A stretch of DNA of 64,000 bases from Aselliscus stoliczkanus (lineage: Eukaryota > Chordata > Mammalia > Chiroptera > Hipposideridae): contig CM066731.1 in NCBI GenBank assembly GCA_033961575.1, positions 55,953,501 through 56,017,500 of the forward strand, written 5' to 3'. A model generated the notes under the pieces. The model was not told where the DNA came from. It was given only the letters and a program-made list of their open reading frames with translations, and made no database searches. The position numbers and the translations under genes are program-made. Positions 9,996-22,086 of the stretch are shown here, in pieces (within the stretch, counting starts at the first letter, position 1; each line of letters opens with the position of its first letter).

Positions 9996-11670
9996 AATGC
10001 TCTTTTCTCTCAACATTTGAAAAATATTTGTCACTTCTTTCTTATCTCCATATGCTCTCATGAGAAATCTGCTGACATCCAAATTTTCTTCCCCCATAAG
10101 TAAAGTGTCATTTCTCTCTTGCTGTTTTGAAGATTTTTTCCCCCTTTATCTTTAGTTTTTCAGAGTCATCACTATGATGTGTCCTGGTGTGAATTTTTTT
10201 AGTTTCACTCTTTGAGCTTCATTCAGCTTCATGAATCTGTGTGTTTATGTCTCTTGCCAAATTTGGGGAGTTTTCAGCCATAATTTCTTCAGGTAGTTTT
10301 TCAGTTCCACACTCCTTCCTCTCTCCTTCTGGGACTTTTGGTGATATGAATATTACATTTTTTTGTTGTAGGCTCACAGGTCTAGTAAGCTATGTTTATT
10401 TTTTCCTACTTTCCTACTTTTTTTCCCCTCTGTTTTTCACAGTATATAATTTCTATTGTTTTAACTTCCAGTTCTCTGATTTTCCCCATTCCTTCATAAT
10501 TTGCTGTTGAGCCCATCCATTGAGTTTTTAAGATTTTTGCTTATAGTGATTTCATTTCTAAAATTTCCATTTTGTTTCTTCTTATATGTTCAATTTCTTT
10601 GCTGAGATTCTGTTTTTATTTATTTCAAGTGTGTTTTTGATTGCTTATTGATATAATTGTATGATGACTGATAATTCTAACACCCCTGCCATCTTGATGA
10701 CATTTATTGATTGTGTTTTTCACTTAGTGTGGGATCACCTTGGTTCTTGAATAATTATGAATAATTTGAAAAACTATGAATAATTTACAATTGATATCTG
10801 GTCACTTTGGGTATTATGTTATGTGACTCTATGTTTCATTTAAACTTTTTGTTTTATTTTGCTTCCTGTGTCACTGCTCTAGTAGTAGGTCCTGTTTGAT
10901 TACTGTCTCTTGAGAGTAGAAGCCCAAGCTTCCCACTTGGCCTGCATTGATACTCAACAAGTAATGGCTTCTTGTCACTACTGGTCAGGTATGGGAGTTC
11001 CAGTTACTCTCTGAGCCTCCATTGAAACCTTTCTGGCTAGAAAGTGTAAGACTGCCCTGTTACTGCGCCCTTTCATGACCTCTACTGATACCATCTTAAT
11101 GGGGACAGGAAACAGAAGTCTAGGATACCGAATGGTTTCTCCTAACTCTGCAGGGAGAAAAGATCCTTGTTATTACCTAAAGTAATGAAAATCCTGGCTC
11201 TGTACTCAATTTTTTTAAACCCAACCTGGTGACAACATTGAGGCACCTCACTAGAGCCTGGCAGATATGTAAGTCTAGCCTTCTCGCTGCCTGTGGTGAC
11301 ATGGATGGGTAGAGCTTTCATTTTCTTTTCTCTGTTGTTTCCCTGAAGTAGAGTAGTTGTTCTGTGAAAGTGTTGTGTCTTGCTAGGCTTCCCCTTTCTT
11401 GGTCCTTTGGCAAGAGAGGGAAGACCTTTATGGGGGTGCTTTTTTGATCTGTGCATTTCCAGGTTGCCATAACATTAACATTTCCAGGTTGCCATAACAA
11501 ACAAACAAGCAAACAAACAAACAAACCTTAGGAAACTCACCACCATGTCATTCTTTGGGTCCCAAAGTCCCTAGCCGGTCTACTTTCTTTCACCCTCTTT
11601 CTATGTAGCAGTAGGAAGAGGGAAAAGTATGTTTACTTCATCTTCCTGCAAGTGGAAATCTCTGCATCTG
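9996..11670 (-). mobile_element. Old HAL1/L1-like ORF1-region remnant (antisense)
   Basis: T-rich on the plus strand, with phrases typical of antisense ORF1 of old L1/HAL1 elements (for example ATGATGTGTCCTGGTGTG near 10174). It continues into a GC-richer part that I associate with HAL1 3' sequence (10860-11660). It has no intact frame. The HAL1 name is from memory; a generic old L1M fragment is the alternative. Confidence 0.6.
11454..11526. repeat. 25-bp tandem duplication followed by (AAAC)n
   Basis: CATTTCCAGGTTGCCATAAC occurs at 11454-11473 and again at 11479-11498 (period 25), running into an AAAC tract to 11526. Confidence 0.9.
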
Positions 11671-11699
11671 GATTTGTTTGCTTTTTTTGTTTTTACTTT

Positions 11700-13054
11700 T
11701 TAAAACACTCTTACTTTTCCTCATATTTATCTTGGTAAAGGTAAGTCCTCTAACTTAGACATCTACCTAACTTGGTAGATGTCTTAAAAGTAAAATGCAT
11801 CAAACTTTCTTCAAGACTGATACAACTGAATATGTGCAAGTGTTCTTCAGTAAATATATCATTTGCACACACACATACGCATAGTTTTATGGAAGTACCA
11901 TTAAAATAGGAGTTTCCTAGTAGATTCTAGTATTTGATGGGGATGTACTTGCTCTGTCTTAATCAGCTTTGTTACCATCATGCTACATAAATCCTCCATC
12001 CCAAAACTCAGTGAACTTAAAACTTATTCCTTTGTTCATAAGTCTTCAGGTTCACTGAAAGCTGGGTTGGCTAAGCTAGACTCCAGATTCCAGGCCCCAG
12101 GATGCTCTTTGGGAGACATGTGTCTCTCAGTCTCCTTGCACCGGTAGCTCCTAAGTCATGGGAACTGTTTTATCTGTCTCATTTTGAAGTTCAGGCTGGG
12201 GGCAGAAATTATCTTAAGCACATTATTTTCATGGAGGATCACTGGGTCTCCAGACTCCGCAAGACATACAAGGCCTTTGCTTGCACATTATTTTCTATCA
12301 TTCCATTGACTTAAAGAAATCACATGGCCAAGTCCAATACATGACGCACGGAAGTGTACCCCATGCAGCGTGGGAAGTAAGAAGAGTCACTATTTGTTAA
12401 ACATCAATACAAACTGTCACAATCTCCTTTAATAATCATGTTCCAATGACAAAGAGGAAGAAAACCTAACTCATATGCAATCTGGCACTTTACAAATGTA
12501 TCCAAGGTCTTTCCTTTTTGTCCAGTAATTTAGAATGCTAGAGCCAATCTCCTCATGTCAGCTCCTAAATTAAACACTTAGTAGCCATCCCCTGACTTTT
12601 CTCCTCATATATAATCTCAATGTGGTTTCTCCAAGTTTGGCCTCCAGTTGCTCTAGGTCATTCAGTGAAAGAGTTATTTTTCTCTACCTTTATTTGCATC
12701 CAAATACAAAAAAATAAGATTGATATCGTGTTAAATGTGTGTATGTGTGTGTGTGTTTATTTTTAAGTATTATGTCTATGGCAGTGCCTTCTTTCTAAAC
12801 CTTCCCTTTCTGCTTTAACTAACATGAAAATACATCTATTAGGATTTTATAACTGTTATTTAAAGAACCTTGCCACAGTCACACATCAAATTAAGTAAGT
12901 ATAAATCTGTCTAAATAGTCTATATATTAATATAAATCTGTCTTAATATTCTAAATCACATTATATTTATCCACATGTTTGGATTAGAAGATTTGGAACT
13001 TGATAAAATAAACATTATTTTTGATGTTTGTGTATGTGTGTTTTCTTGAAAAAA
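11700..13054. other. Unassigned sequence, partly repeat-like
   Basis: About 11935-12430 reads like a degraded interspersed repeat (phrase AAAACTCAGTGAACTTAAAAC followed by a GC-richer part), but I cannot name the family. A (GT)n-like stretch lies at about 12737-12757. No gene recognised. Confidence 0.4.
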
Positions 13055-13480
13055 TTTTTTTTTGTTTTAAGATTTTATTGGGGAGTTGGAGGAGGGGAAC
13101 AGCATTAGGGAATCGGGGAATGGGAATGGACCAGTTGCTGTTCTTTTGTTCTTCAGTTTAGTTGTGGAGGATGCCCCTGTTGGTATTATCATTGCACTCT
13201 TCCAGGTGAGGCAGTCACTTGCCTGCCTTTGGATGGCTGCTCACGACAGCTCACGGCAGCTCACGAAAATGCAAGCCAGCCGCCGGCCAGCCCCACTGCA
13301 GCTTACGCAGTCACCGGAAATTCATGGCAGCCCAGCTCCAGGTTGAGTTGTTGTTCACCATCTTAGCTGTAGAAGGTGCAGTGTCACTGGCCCTCATATG
13401 TGGGATCTGAACTGGGGCCCTGATGCTCAGAGCTGGCATCCCAAGACAACTTCTAACCAACACGCCACTCAGCAGGCCCT
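13055..13480 (-). mobile_element. Long-form tRNA SINE (GGCC-type head)
   Basis: On the minus strand: tRNA-like head at the right end (AGTGGCGTGTTGGTTAGAAG), a CATATGAGGGCCAGTGACAC segment, a long GC-rich body, and a tail ending CCCCAATAAAATCTT. Same family as 34161-34618, 43694-44060 and 51181-51648. Confidence 0.88.
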
Positions 13481-13482
13481 GT

Positions 13483-13850
13483 AATTTTTTTAAAATTAGT
13501 TTATTGGGGTGACAATGGTTAGTAAAGTTACATAAGTTTCAAGTGTACAATTCTGTAATACAGCATCTATATATCACATTGTATGTTCACCATCCAGAAT
13601 CAGTTCTCCTTCCATCACCATATATTTGATCCCATTTACTCTCATCTACCACCCGCCTCCCCGTTTATCCTGTGGTAACCACTAAACTATTGTCTATGTC
13701 TATGATTTTTTGTTTCTTCATTTGTTTGTCTTGTTCCTTTGTTGCTTTCAACATGAATGGATCTTGAGATTATTATGCTAAGTGAAATAAACCAGACAGA
13801 ATAAGTCAAGAACCACATGGTTTCACTGATATGTGGGATTTTGATATGGT
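13483..13850 (-). mobile_element. LINE-1 3'UTR fragment with 5' inversion
   Basis: 13483-13750 is an L1 3' end in antisense (phrases TTATTGGGGTGACAATGG and TACAGCATCTATATATCACA). 13751-13850 is L1 sequence in the opposite orientation (ACATGAATGGATCTTGAGAT, then AAGTGAAATAAACCAGACAG). In a normal L1 that part lies just 5' of the first. The arrangement is the signature of twin priming. Confidence 0.75.
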
Positions 13851-14094
13851 GACAAAAAGAGTTTCTCTGGAATCATTACCCACAAATTTAATTATTTCTT
13901 TTTCTTGCCTTGTTGAACATTTCCTAAATGTTCTCTGAAAGTATATCCCTAATTAGAGATGCTATAAAAACTTACAGGATCAACCAATTGTGGGAGAACA
14001 GAAGAAAACCTGGCATTAATCGGGTTGTTGGAAAAGTCATGACGTATTTTGTCTATGTTTTTCAAAGGTTATTTATTTATATAAAGAACAAAGA

Positions 14095-15146
14095 TCAATC
14101 AATGATATATTGCCTGTTTTGTTTGATAACCTTTTTCCATCTTTCAGTGAGCTTCATAATTCCTCATTCATAGAAGGACCTGTCTTAACTTGTGAAAAAC
14201 TGAACAAGGTACTGATTATAAATCATCTGAATTGAACGTTATACCACGCCTCATCTGAATTGAATGTTATACCACGCAAGGAGTTTTAAAGAGAGTGAAA
14301 CAAGTGGAAGTCTGATAGCACAAGGTCAGGCAAGTATGGTGGGTGTGGCAACACATCGCATCCAAGCTCCAATAATTTTTGATAAGTGATCAAACTTGTG
14401 TGTGATCTCCCGTTGTCACGATGGATCATAACTCCTTTACAATTAACATGTTCTGGATGTTTTTGGATGATGGATTCATTCAAACTGTTCAATTGCCAAC
14501 AGCACACATTTGAATTGATTGTTTGGTTTATTGGTAGGAGCTTGCAAAACACGACACCTTTAAAATCCCACCACACTGAGAGCATAACCATCCTCTGATG
14601 AATGTCTGCTTTTGATGTAGTTTGAGGAGAATCATGTTGGGACCAAGACCATTTATGCACCAAATTATTGTAAACAATCCACTTTTCATCACCAGTTATC
14701 AGACGCTTCAAAAAAGGATAGTTTTCCTCACATTTAATGAGCATATTGCAGATGTTTATACATGCCCTCTAATGAACTTCTTTGAGTTCATGCGGAAACT
14801 AAATATCGAGCTTCCTTACGTATCCCAGCTTCTCCAGGTGGTCATGAACACTTGAATGATGGATGTTCAATGTTTCTGCAATCTCTCATGTTGTGTAACG
14901 TGGGTTTGACTCGATCAATGCCTTTATTTTGTTGTCATCAACCTCAGTGTGCCTCCCTGACCTAGGAGCGTCGTTGAGATAAAAATCACCAGCACAGAAT
15001 TTCGTGAACCATCGTTGGCACTGACGTTCTTATAGAGCATTGTCATTGTAAACTTTATGCAACTTTTCACAAGCTTGATGCGTATTCTTCCCTTTATGGA
15101 AGTAAAACAGTAAAATATGGCAAAAATGCACCGTTTCGTCTTCCAT
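14095..15146 (-). pseudogene. Mariner transposase, inactivated
   Basis: The transposase cuts and pastes the element by DD(34)D chemistry. Reading begins at the ATG at 15146 (MEDETVHFCHILLFYFHKGK) with an N-terminal helix-turn-helix DNA-binding half. The catalytic half has the first Asp in ITGDEKW, the second in IHRDNGRSH, and the third in the HPPYLPDLVLSDFHLF region, as in mariner DD34D enzymes. One frame continues from 15146 to 14286 but has four internal stops (after NDNAL, RYTT, KLDI and KEVH) and a fifth after FHSL. The C-terminus (GIMKLTERWKKVIKQNRQYI) survives in another frame beyond a 28-bp duplication. It cannot make active protein. Confidence 0.92.
14223..14278. repeat. 28-bp tandem duplication inside the mariner
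   Basis: Two adjacent units, 14223-14250 and 14251-14278, are identical at 26 of 28 positions by eye. The unit is not a multiple of three and sits near the 3' end of the transposase frame, so it is frame-shifting. Confidence 0.95.
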
Positions 15147-15374
15147 CTTCAACTTGCTGTAAAATCTCCAAAATTCAACCAAATCGCTCAATTTTTTTTA
15201 GAATGAAACTAGAACTGTCAGCTGTCAAATGACATAGAAATAACATAGATGCGAATGTCTATAGTACTTCCAAAAGTGAACTAGTTCCATCTGTTGCAAA
15301 CATACGTCATGACTTTTCCAACAACCCAATAGTTCTGCCTCTGAAATTTCCCAGATGTTTCATCTTGAACAAGT

Positions 15375-15510
15375 CAGGAGGCTTTCAGAGGCTGTGTTCC
15401 TGTGTGTACAGTGGAGCTAATGATATTTACCTGACTGGATTATTGTGAAGATTGCCTGAGATAATGCATTGTAAATTCTTCTGTGAACATGTAGTATTGT
15501 TTAATTAGAA
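15375..15510 (+). mobile_element. MIR SINE fragment
   Basis: Matches the 3' half of MIR in order (GTGGAGCTAATGATATTTAC, then TTATTGTGAAGATTGCCTGA). Highly diverged, as expected for this ancient family. Confidence 0.55.
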
Positions 15511-15555
15511 ATTACTTAAATATACAAATTGAATTGAAGAGGAACTGTTCATTTT

Positions 15556-16420
15556 CTATATGGTAAGCTCTATGTCAAAACATTTGGAAAAAAATGAGGG
15601 AGAATCTCCTTTGTTCAGACAGCTGGAGTGACTTCCTTTTTTACAATACAGTCCATGCCTTGGAGGAAGTTGAATGCATTGAAGTTCCCTCAGATGTACT
15701 GCATCAAAGGTTTCATTAAGCAAAGTTCCCCCAGTGGTAAAATTCCCATGATGCATTTGCTTGGCATGAACCTTAGTTTTATCTGATGTGTGTGCAGAAA
15801 GACCATGGTAGGCCGTAGGCGCTCTTCCTTTTGGGGTACCCACCACATCATGTTAAATATATTTAAATATACTCACAGCACTATAAAAACAATATTTTGG
15901 TATAAAGATGGAAAGGGTTTTATAATTTTGTTTTACAAATTATTTCCTTTAAGGATTTCATTTAAATTTTTATTGTATATTATTTATCAGCCATCATCCT
16001 GCCCACTTAAGAATTCTTGAGAAGTTATAAAATAAAACGTAAGTTATTTAAAATGTTACTATACTATTATGAATTCTGAATTTAACAAATAATGAGGTTG
16101 ATGTGATTTTATGTTTTGTTGAAATTTAATCAAAACATCTTAATTTTTATTTTAGATTTTCTTTTCACATACTAGAATGCATATATTTTTTTCAGATCTC
16201 AAACATTTTCCTATCCTTTTTACAATACTGTAATCCTGAGGCATGCAGTCTGGGTAAAAGGAATTCAAGACGTGGCTCTTTCAATAAGTACATGTCCTTG
16301 GAAAACTGACCTAATATTTCTGAACCTCCTAGCATCACTGTAGTATTGAAGCAGATTAATACTTCAAACTTTTCCAATATCAAAATATGTGTATTTCCAG
16401 TCTATCTTCCAACTCTCATT
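15556..16420. other. Unassigned sequence with one 96-codon minus-strand open frame
   Basis: The minus-strand frame 15846-15556 starts from a GTG and reads VGTPKGRAPTAYHGLSAH at its beginning. I do not recognise it. There is no splice context or family motif, and chance or a processed-pseudogene scrap are equally possible. The rest (15850-16420) is AT-rich with nothing identified. Confidence 0.3.
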
Positions 16421-16424
16421 CATC

Positions 16425-16892
16425 TGTGATTGGCAGAAAACTAGCTCCCCATACATGTCCCTGTGCTAAACCCTGGAACCTGTGGATATGTTACCTTACA
16501 TGGCAAAAGGAACTTTGCAGATGTAATTAAGTAAAGGATCTTGAGATGGGGAGATTATCATGGATTATTTAGATGGTCCCAATGTAACCACAAGGGTCTT
16601 TATAATAGAAAGGGTGAAACAGGAGAGTCAGAGAAGGAGATATGACAACAGAAGCATAGGTCAGGATAATGTCACTACTATCTTTGAAGATGGAAGCGGG
16701 CCACAAGCTGAGGAATGTGGGCAGCCTCTAGAAGCTGGAAAAGGCAAATAATGGATTCTCTCCAAGAGTCTCCAGAAGGAACTCAGACATGCTGGTTTTA
16801 ACTTGGTGAGATAATGGTATGGTAAAAATTTGCATTGTTTTAAGCCCCTGAACTTGTGACAATTTGTTAAAGCAGCAATAGGAAACTGATAA
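16425..16892 (+). mobile_element. ERVL-MaLR (MLT1-like) solo LTR
   Basis: Shows the ordered phrases I associate with MLT1-class LTRs: GGGGAGATTATCATGGATTA, GGGTCTTTATAATAGAAAGG, GAGTCAGAGAAGGAGATATG, GCAGCCTCTAGAAGCTGGAA, and the end GTTAAAGCAGCAATAGGAAA. No adjacent internal retroviral region recognised. Old and non-coding. Confidence 0.7.
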
Positions 16893-16899
16893 AGGTTTG

Positions 16900-18340
16900 T
16901 GTCACTCGCACGGTCACTTTTTTCTTCCATCTTGATCCCAGGTTCTGTTTACACCAGAGTCAAATTCCTTAGACCCAGATTATTATGTGAAAGCTCCCCA
17001 CACTGCCCTATGGGATCCTCCATGTTCTTATGCACAAATTCATTCTCCTGTTCTCTCTTCCACACATAATCTTTCCTCATCTTTCCCTAACATAATGCTT
17101 TATAACCATTCCTCCCAAAGCACCTCTACATAATGCAGAGAAGAAAAGTATATGGTCTACATGTGGTCTGCTGCTGGCTTTGAACCTGCTGGATGAAACA
17201 ATGATCTCTCTTTTCATGCTTTAACTTCAAAATCAAAACAAAAAATTAATACCATTAATATAGAAAATAGTGTTTTAAATATCTTAGTACAAATAATTTC
17301 CTGGCTCCACTTCCCCTCATGAGGAAAACTGATGTTCTGTGAAGGTGTGTCTTGTTTATGTTGGACCTTCCTTTCCCCCCGGCACAACACCTGCATTTCT
17401 TTGGAGATATTCATACTTGAAAAGCTGAGCTTTAACCATAACCTGGATTTCCTTGGGGCATTACTTTTGTTAATTAGAACAACTGCATTTTAGTTTATGT
17501 TCTGTTGCTGCCTCCATGCATGCAGCTGTGTAGGTACTGAAATGGCCACGGGACATACACAGGACAGGAAGGCATGTGAGCCAGATGAAGGGATGTTGGG
17601 AGATTAGAATCCTGGTGAAGAAGGACAGGCTCAAAAGAAACAACGGTCTGAGAGGTGGTAGGCAAAGAAGGAGTAAACAGAGAAGGCATTTAAAAAATCT
17701 GGGCTCTCAAATGAATGATATTCAGATCACAGGTGTGGCCTATGTAGAGGGCAAGTTATATGGAAGAGAAATGAAGTTTACCAGCATTCTGATATTTGAG
17801 GCTGCCATGAAGCAGGATCCCTGGGCAACAGTTAGCCCATACCCTGAAGGACAATTAAATTTGATTTTAGCCAATTTGTGATGGCTTCTTTCTCACACCT
17901 CTCAGTCAGTTGCATGAAATCCTTTCAATGACTCTTAAGTGCCTATTGTGTATTGTAATTTTGTCTCAAGGTATTTTCTTTTTCATTTCTCAATATTGCC
18001 TATCTGTGCACAATAAGGCAGTTATAAGAAAAAGACAGGGAACCCAATTCTTCGAAAGCAGATCAATACAAAGAAAACTCATCTCCATCTGGCATGTAAA
18101 CATTCTGAAACAACCATTTTGAAGCACATATACCCAGCTTATTGAAGAGTGATAACTCAATGAGGTGCAAACAGTAAATGGTTTAATTTTTCTCCAATCA
18201 TTACCTTCAACAGTGCTGTTGTGAAACCCTTCCAGGTCTTTTAATGACACCTGCCACAAACTTTATAGTTTGTGTGTCACTTTAAGGCATAAAAATTCCA
18301 AACCAGTTTAATCCAATTTAAATCTTTGGGTTTACATACA
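16900..18340. other. Unassigned sequence
   Basis: No repeat or gene identified. An open frame of about 100 codons (17576-17881, plus) is not recognisable and lies in a moderately GC-rich stretch. Confidence 0.4.
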
Positions 18341-19860
18341 ATTTTATGCTCCTCTCCTCTCCTCTGCTCTCCCCAGGGTCCACTAGGCTTCCACTGCAGG
18401 ACCTGAATGGGAGAGACCAGGCTTGCTCCTGAGACACTTCTTCTTTACTCCTTCTGTACCCCACTCCCATCTCAGGTTCTTTACTTCTCCCTAGTGTCAA
18501 GGCAGGAAACGGGCAGGGCTGGAAAGCACACATTTATCAGGTGACTCTGGTATTGCACTCTTGTATTCAACCAGGATGGCATAGAGGGGCCATGGGAAAT
18601 GTCTAACTGCTCATCCTCGTGGGGTCTTGTGTGTCTCCCTCCGGGGGGCTGGACAAAGTCTCCCTGCTACCAGGCTCCTGGTACAGAAGATGTATTTTGG
18701 GAGGACCTCTGCCTTCTCAGACCCCTTCCCTCGTGATCTTGTCCACAGATTTTGCTCCTATAGGTCTTTGTCCAGGTGACTGGCCATTTTGGATGGGATG
18801 GAGGACTTATAAGATGGCCCAAGTGGGGCACTCAAGCTGTGTCAATTTGACTACCAAGAAACTCACACACCCTTGTCAAACCAAGGTGTGTCAGTGCAAG
18901 CTGTTTCATTTTGCCCATTTTGTTCCAGTTCTCTTTCTTCCCATGTCCCTGCCCTCTTAAAGAAGTACAGTGGCAGGCCAGTTGGGGAATGAGCTATGGG
19001 TCTTCTCTTTGCAGGTCTCCCAAATCTCCATAATTGATTTTCTTCACACCCTGTTTAGGGTAGGGGACACACTCCCCTCCTCTTTCCCAGAACAGGGGGA
19101 TGGAAATGGAGCAGCAGTCCTGCCAGACCCTTCCTCCCTGTCCCATTCACCTTCAGCTTATAAGGCTGGTGTGAGGGAATCCTGGGGTGATAGCTAGGTG
19201 TAACAAAACCAGTTTGGTCACCCAAAGCAAGACTGGGAAAACGTCCCTAAATTCTTTGATACTGGATTGCTGGCATCTTTGTTCTCAGTTTTTGTTCCCA
19301 GTCTTCAATATAAGGGTCACAGCAAAGTCTCTTCAAATGTCCTGATACAGAAAGAGCTAAAATAGTTGAGCTAAAACAACTTAGGCTCTCTAGAAGCTGA
19401 AATACAGTTTGGAGCACAAGATGTTTGTCAGGAATCAACACCTATGAAAGAAGGGGGAGGAGTAGATTTGGGCAGCAGTCAAAATGTGATGTAAGACCAA
19501 CAAAATGTTGGTCAACCCGTTGGGAACTCTGGCTTACAGATCGACTGCCAGAGTATCCCTTGTTAGGTCAAGTTGTCCAGGCCCTTATGTCCCAACCTCA
19601 CCTAGCCACTGAGTGTACATAGCTTGGGAAAGATGTGCTCTTGGCAAGGCCCTCTCTGTAGCTGAGGTGGACCCTGAAGGAGCTGAGACCTGGAGTCTGT
19701 CACTGACCCCACTCCCTGCAGCTGGGCAGAAGGTCCTCCTGGAAGGGGGAGCTGGGTGGTGTTCCTCTGTGTGTGCCACAAAAAAAGCAACTGAAATTCT
19801 CCTGCCCTGTCCCAAATTTTGGTGAGATGTACAAGAAGGACCATAATACAAGAAAATTTA
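18340..19860. other. Unassigned GC-richer block, possibly a retroviral internal remnant
   Basis: About 1.5 kb that is clearly less AT-rich than its flanks, with several short open frames on both strands and none recognisable. The texture (CT-rich start, scattered CCTCCC blocks) recalls old ERV internal or LTR sequence, but I cannot match a family. Confidence 0.3.
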
Positions 19861-22086
19861 CTAAGGGCATTTGTTAGAGTGACTTAATGCCTTCTCTTGC
19901 TATTTGTGCAGATGTAAATTTATAAGTTAAATGTGGGAGGAAGTTAAGACAGAAAGAACATGGTTAGTGTGATTGGGAAGAAACCTAACATGGCAAAGTG
20001 AAAGAGTCACAGTATATTCCCTGTAAAATAGGCAAAGCTATCCAAATTTAAATAAACATCCTATAGCACATCTCTTATGAATCCTGGAAAAAATTATTCT
20101 TTCAGTCTTCTAGAGCATGACTACCAATCATGAAACTGATGAAAATCATCTTCATGTAAGTCTTCTAGTGACAGTAATTGGGGAATAATAAAATAAGCAT
20201 ATTTTTCAGCTAGGCTGACTCATCCTTATCAGTTGGAATGTAGATCACTGCCAAGTGAGATTAAGGGCAGGAAGGTAAAAGATTGTTTATATCATGTTGT
20301 TGATGATCATGCAAAAGAATTTATATGATTTGTGCAAGAACAGCAATTGATTTTCATATATTTATTCCTTGGGTTCCACAAAACACTGGGTTATCAGTGG
20401 AGGAACACTTTTCTGAAAGAGATTTAAATCCTTTCCAATGTGAGTTTTGAATCACAGTCATTCTATGTAGATTTTACCAAACTGTGCTGTTTTTTACATG
20501 CCTTGATGTACTATTCTTGAACTGCTTCTAGAATTACTGGCTGTTTAAACATATTTTGTACGTTCATGGATACAATGAAATACATATGAGATCTCTCTGA
20601 GGCATCTTATTTTAACATTAATCTTCTGAGCATCTTAAAGTAACGTTTTCACCCAAAAACTGAAAAGTGGTCAGTTTTTATAAACAGTGGTTATTTTGAG
20701 GGAATGGAGAGGGGAGATGTTGGTAAATAATGATGTGTATTTATACATGTCACATGCCTCAGGGCGTAAGGGATGCATTAGATTTTGATAAGTTAATGGA
20801 AATAAATGAAAGAAAATAGAGAAGAAAAAGAAAAATAGGCAGTTTACTGAGCTTATAAGAGAAGTAATTTCACACAGCAAAACAAGCAAACAGAAATGTA
20901 ACAACATTCTGAGGCCTCATTAAAAAATGAGTTGCATCTGACAGATGTGTAGTCGTATTCGTTTTTAATCTCAGCCATATGGAGGCAGAAATCCTTCTAA
21001 AACAGTGCTGTTTCAAGCAGTGATATCTACAGAATGCATCAGAAGCAATGGGTATCATTCAAAGTTAAGTGGTAAAATAGGCAACGAGAGTTTTCCTGTA
21101 AGTTTAAGTGAGATGCCCAACAAAGAAATGGCAGTAGGGCACAACTGCATAGATCCATAGCAAATCATCAGAATTTTCCATTTAGTTTTAATGAAAGTTG
21201 TGTTAATGCACCTGACAGTGTAGTAACTTACTAAAACTTTATTTTTTTTAAAGGACATAACTAGAATTATGAATAATGAATCTTTTCTGATTGTGTACAT
21301 TATGTCAAGGGAAACCCCCACACCTTCACTATCAATCAAATATCAGAGCATCTTGACCAGGGGAAGAATTCTAAAGAACTTTCAAATATCATACAGGCCT
21401 GCTTCTTACATCTTATCCAAACAAATGGAGGTCAAGGCTTAAAAGAGCACTGATACCATTAATTCCAACAGCTTTTATATTTTTACTACTAAGTAACTAG
21501 TTTAATCAAATGTTTTGCTAAATTAAACTGCTGTAAAACAGCTGTTTTTTCTCCCCAAATTAGCAGACTATAAATTAAATAGATTAGGCTGGCTAATCTT
21601 CCCAAGACTATAGGTTGATATAGCAGAATTTTTGTCTTTCAATCATTTTTTTGTGTAAAAAACATCAACAAATGAAGCTGAATTTCTAACTAGCTACTTT
21701 AATTTAGGTTTTTTAGAGACTATTTTTAAGTTTTTAAAATATATGATTATAGGTATTCTAGAAATAATTATATATATGAGTTATGTATAATATAGTATAT
21801 ATAAATTATATATTTACATTTATTATGTATATAAAGTAAAAACCACATTGAATGTTAACACTGGCATTCTGAATGTAAAATAGTTTTGTAGTCAATTCTT
21901 ATTGTCTTGAGCATTGCACGTTATGTTTGCAAATGTGATAAAATATAAAGTGAGATAGTCTGTGAAGAAATAATAAAATAAATAGCGTCATTTAGCATCT
22001 ACATGTACTGATAGCCAAGTGTCTTTTAACAAGTTTGTTAACTTTTTTTTATCTGTAGAAGATTAAAAATAATAGAACTCAAATAA
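19860..22086. other. Unassigned AT-rich sequence
   Basis: No repeat family recognised. A TA-rich segment lies at about 21730-21835. 21420-21640 is repeat-free by eye and could be conserved non-coding DNA, but this cannot be tested here. Confidence 0.4.

Larger units (their letters stand above)
14020..15329 (-). mobile_element. Full-length mariner (Tc1/mariner) DNA transposon
   Basis: Terminal inverted repeats of about 25 bp are visible: CGGGTTGTTGGAAAAGTCAT from 14021, and its complement ending ACTTTTCCAACAACCCA at 15328. A TA dinucleotide follows the right end (15330-15331 region); the left TA appears mutated to AA. Length near 1.31 kb is normal for mariner, and it encodes a recognisable but dead transposase on the minus strand. 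Confidence 0.93.

Noticed and set aside
14223..14278. A CRISPR-like or satellite repeat
   Set aside because: Only two units with no spacer, inside a mammalian mariner. It is a simple tandem duplication.
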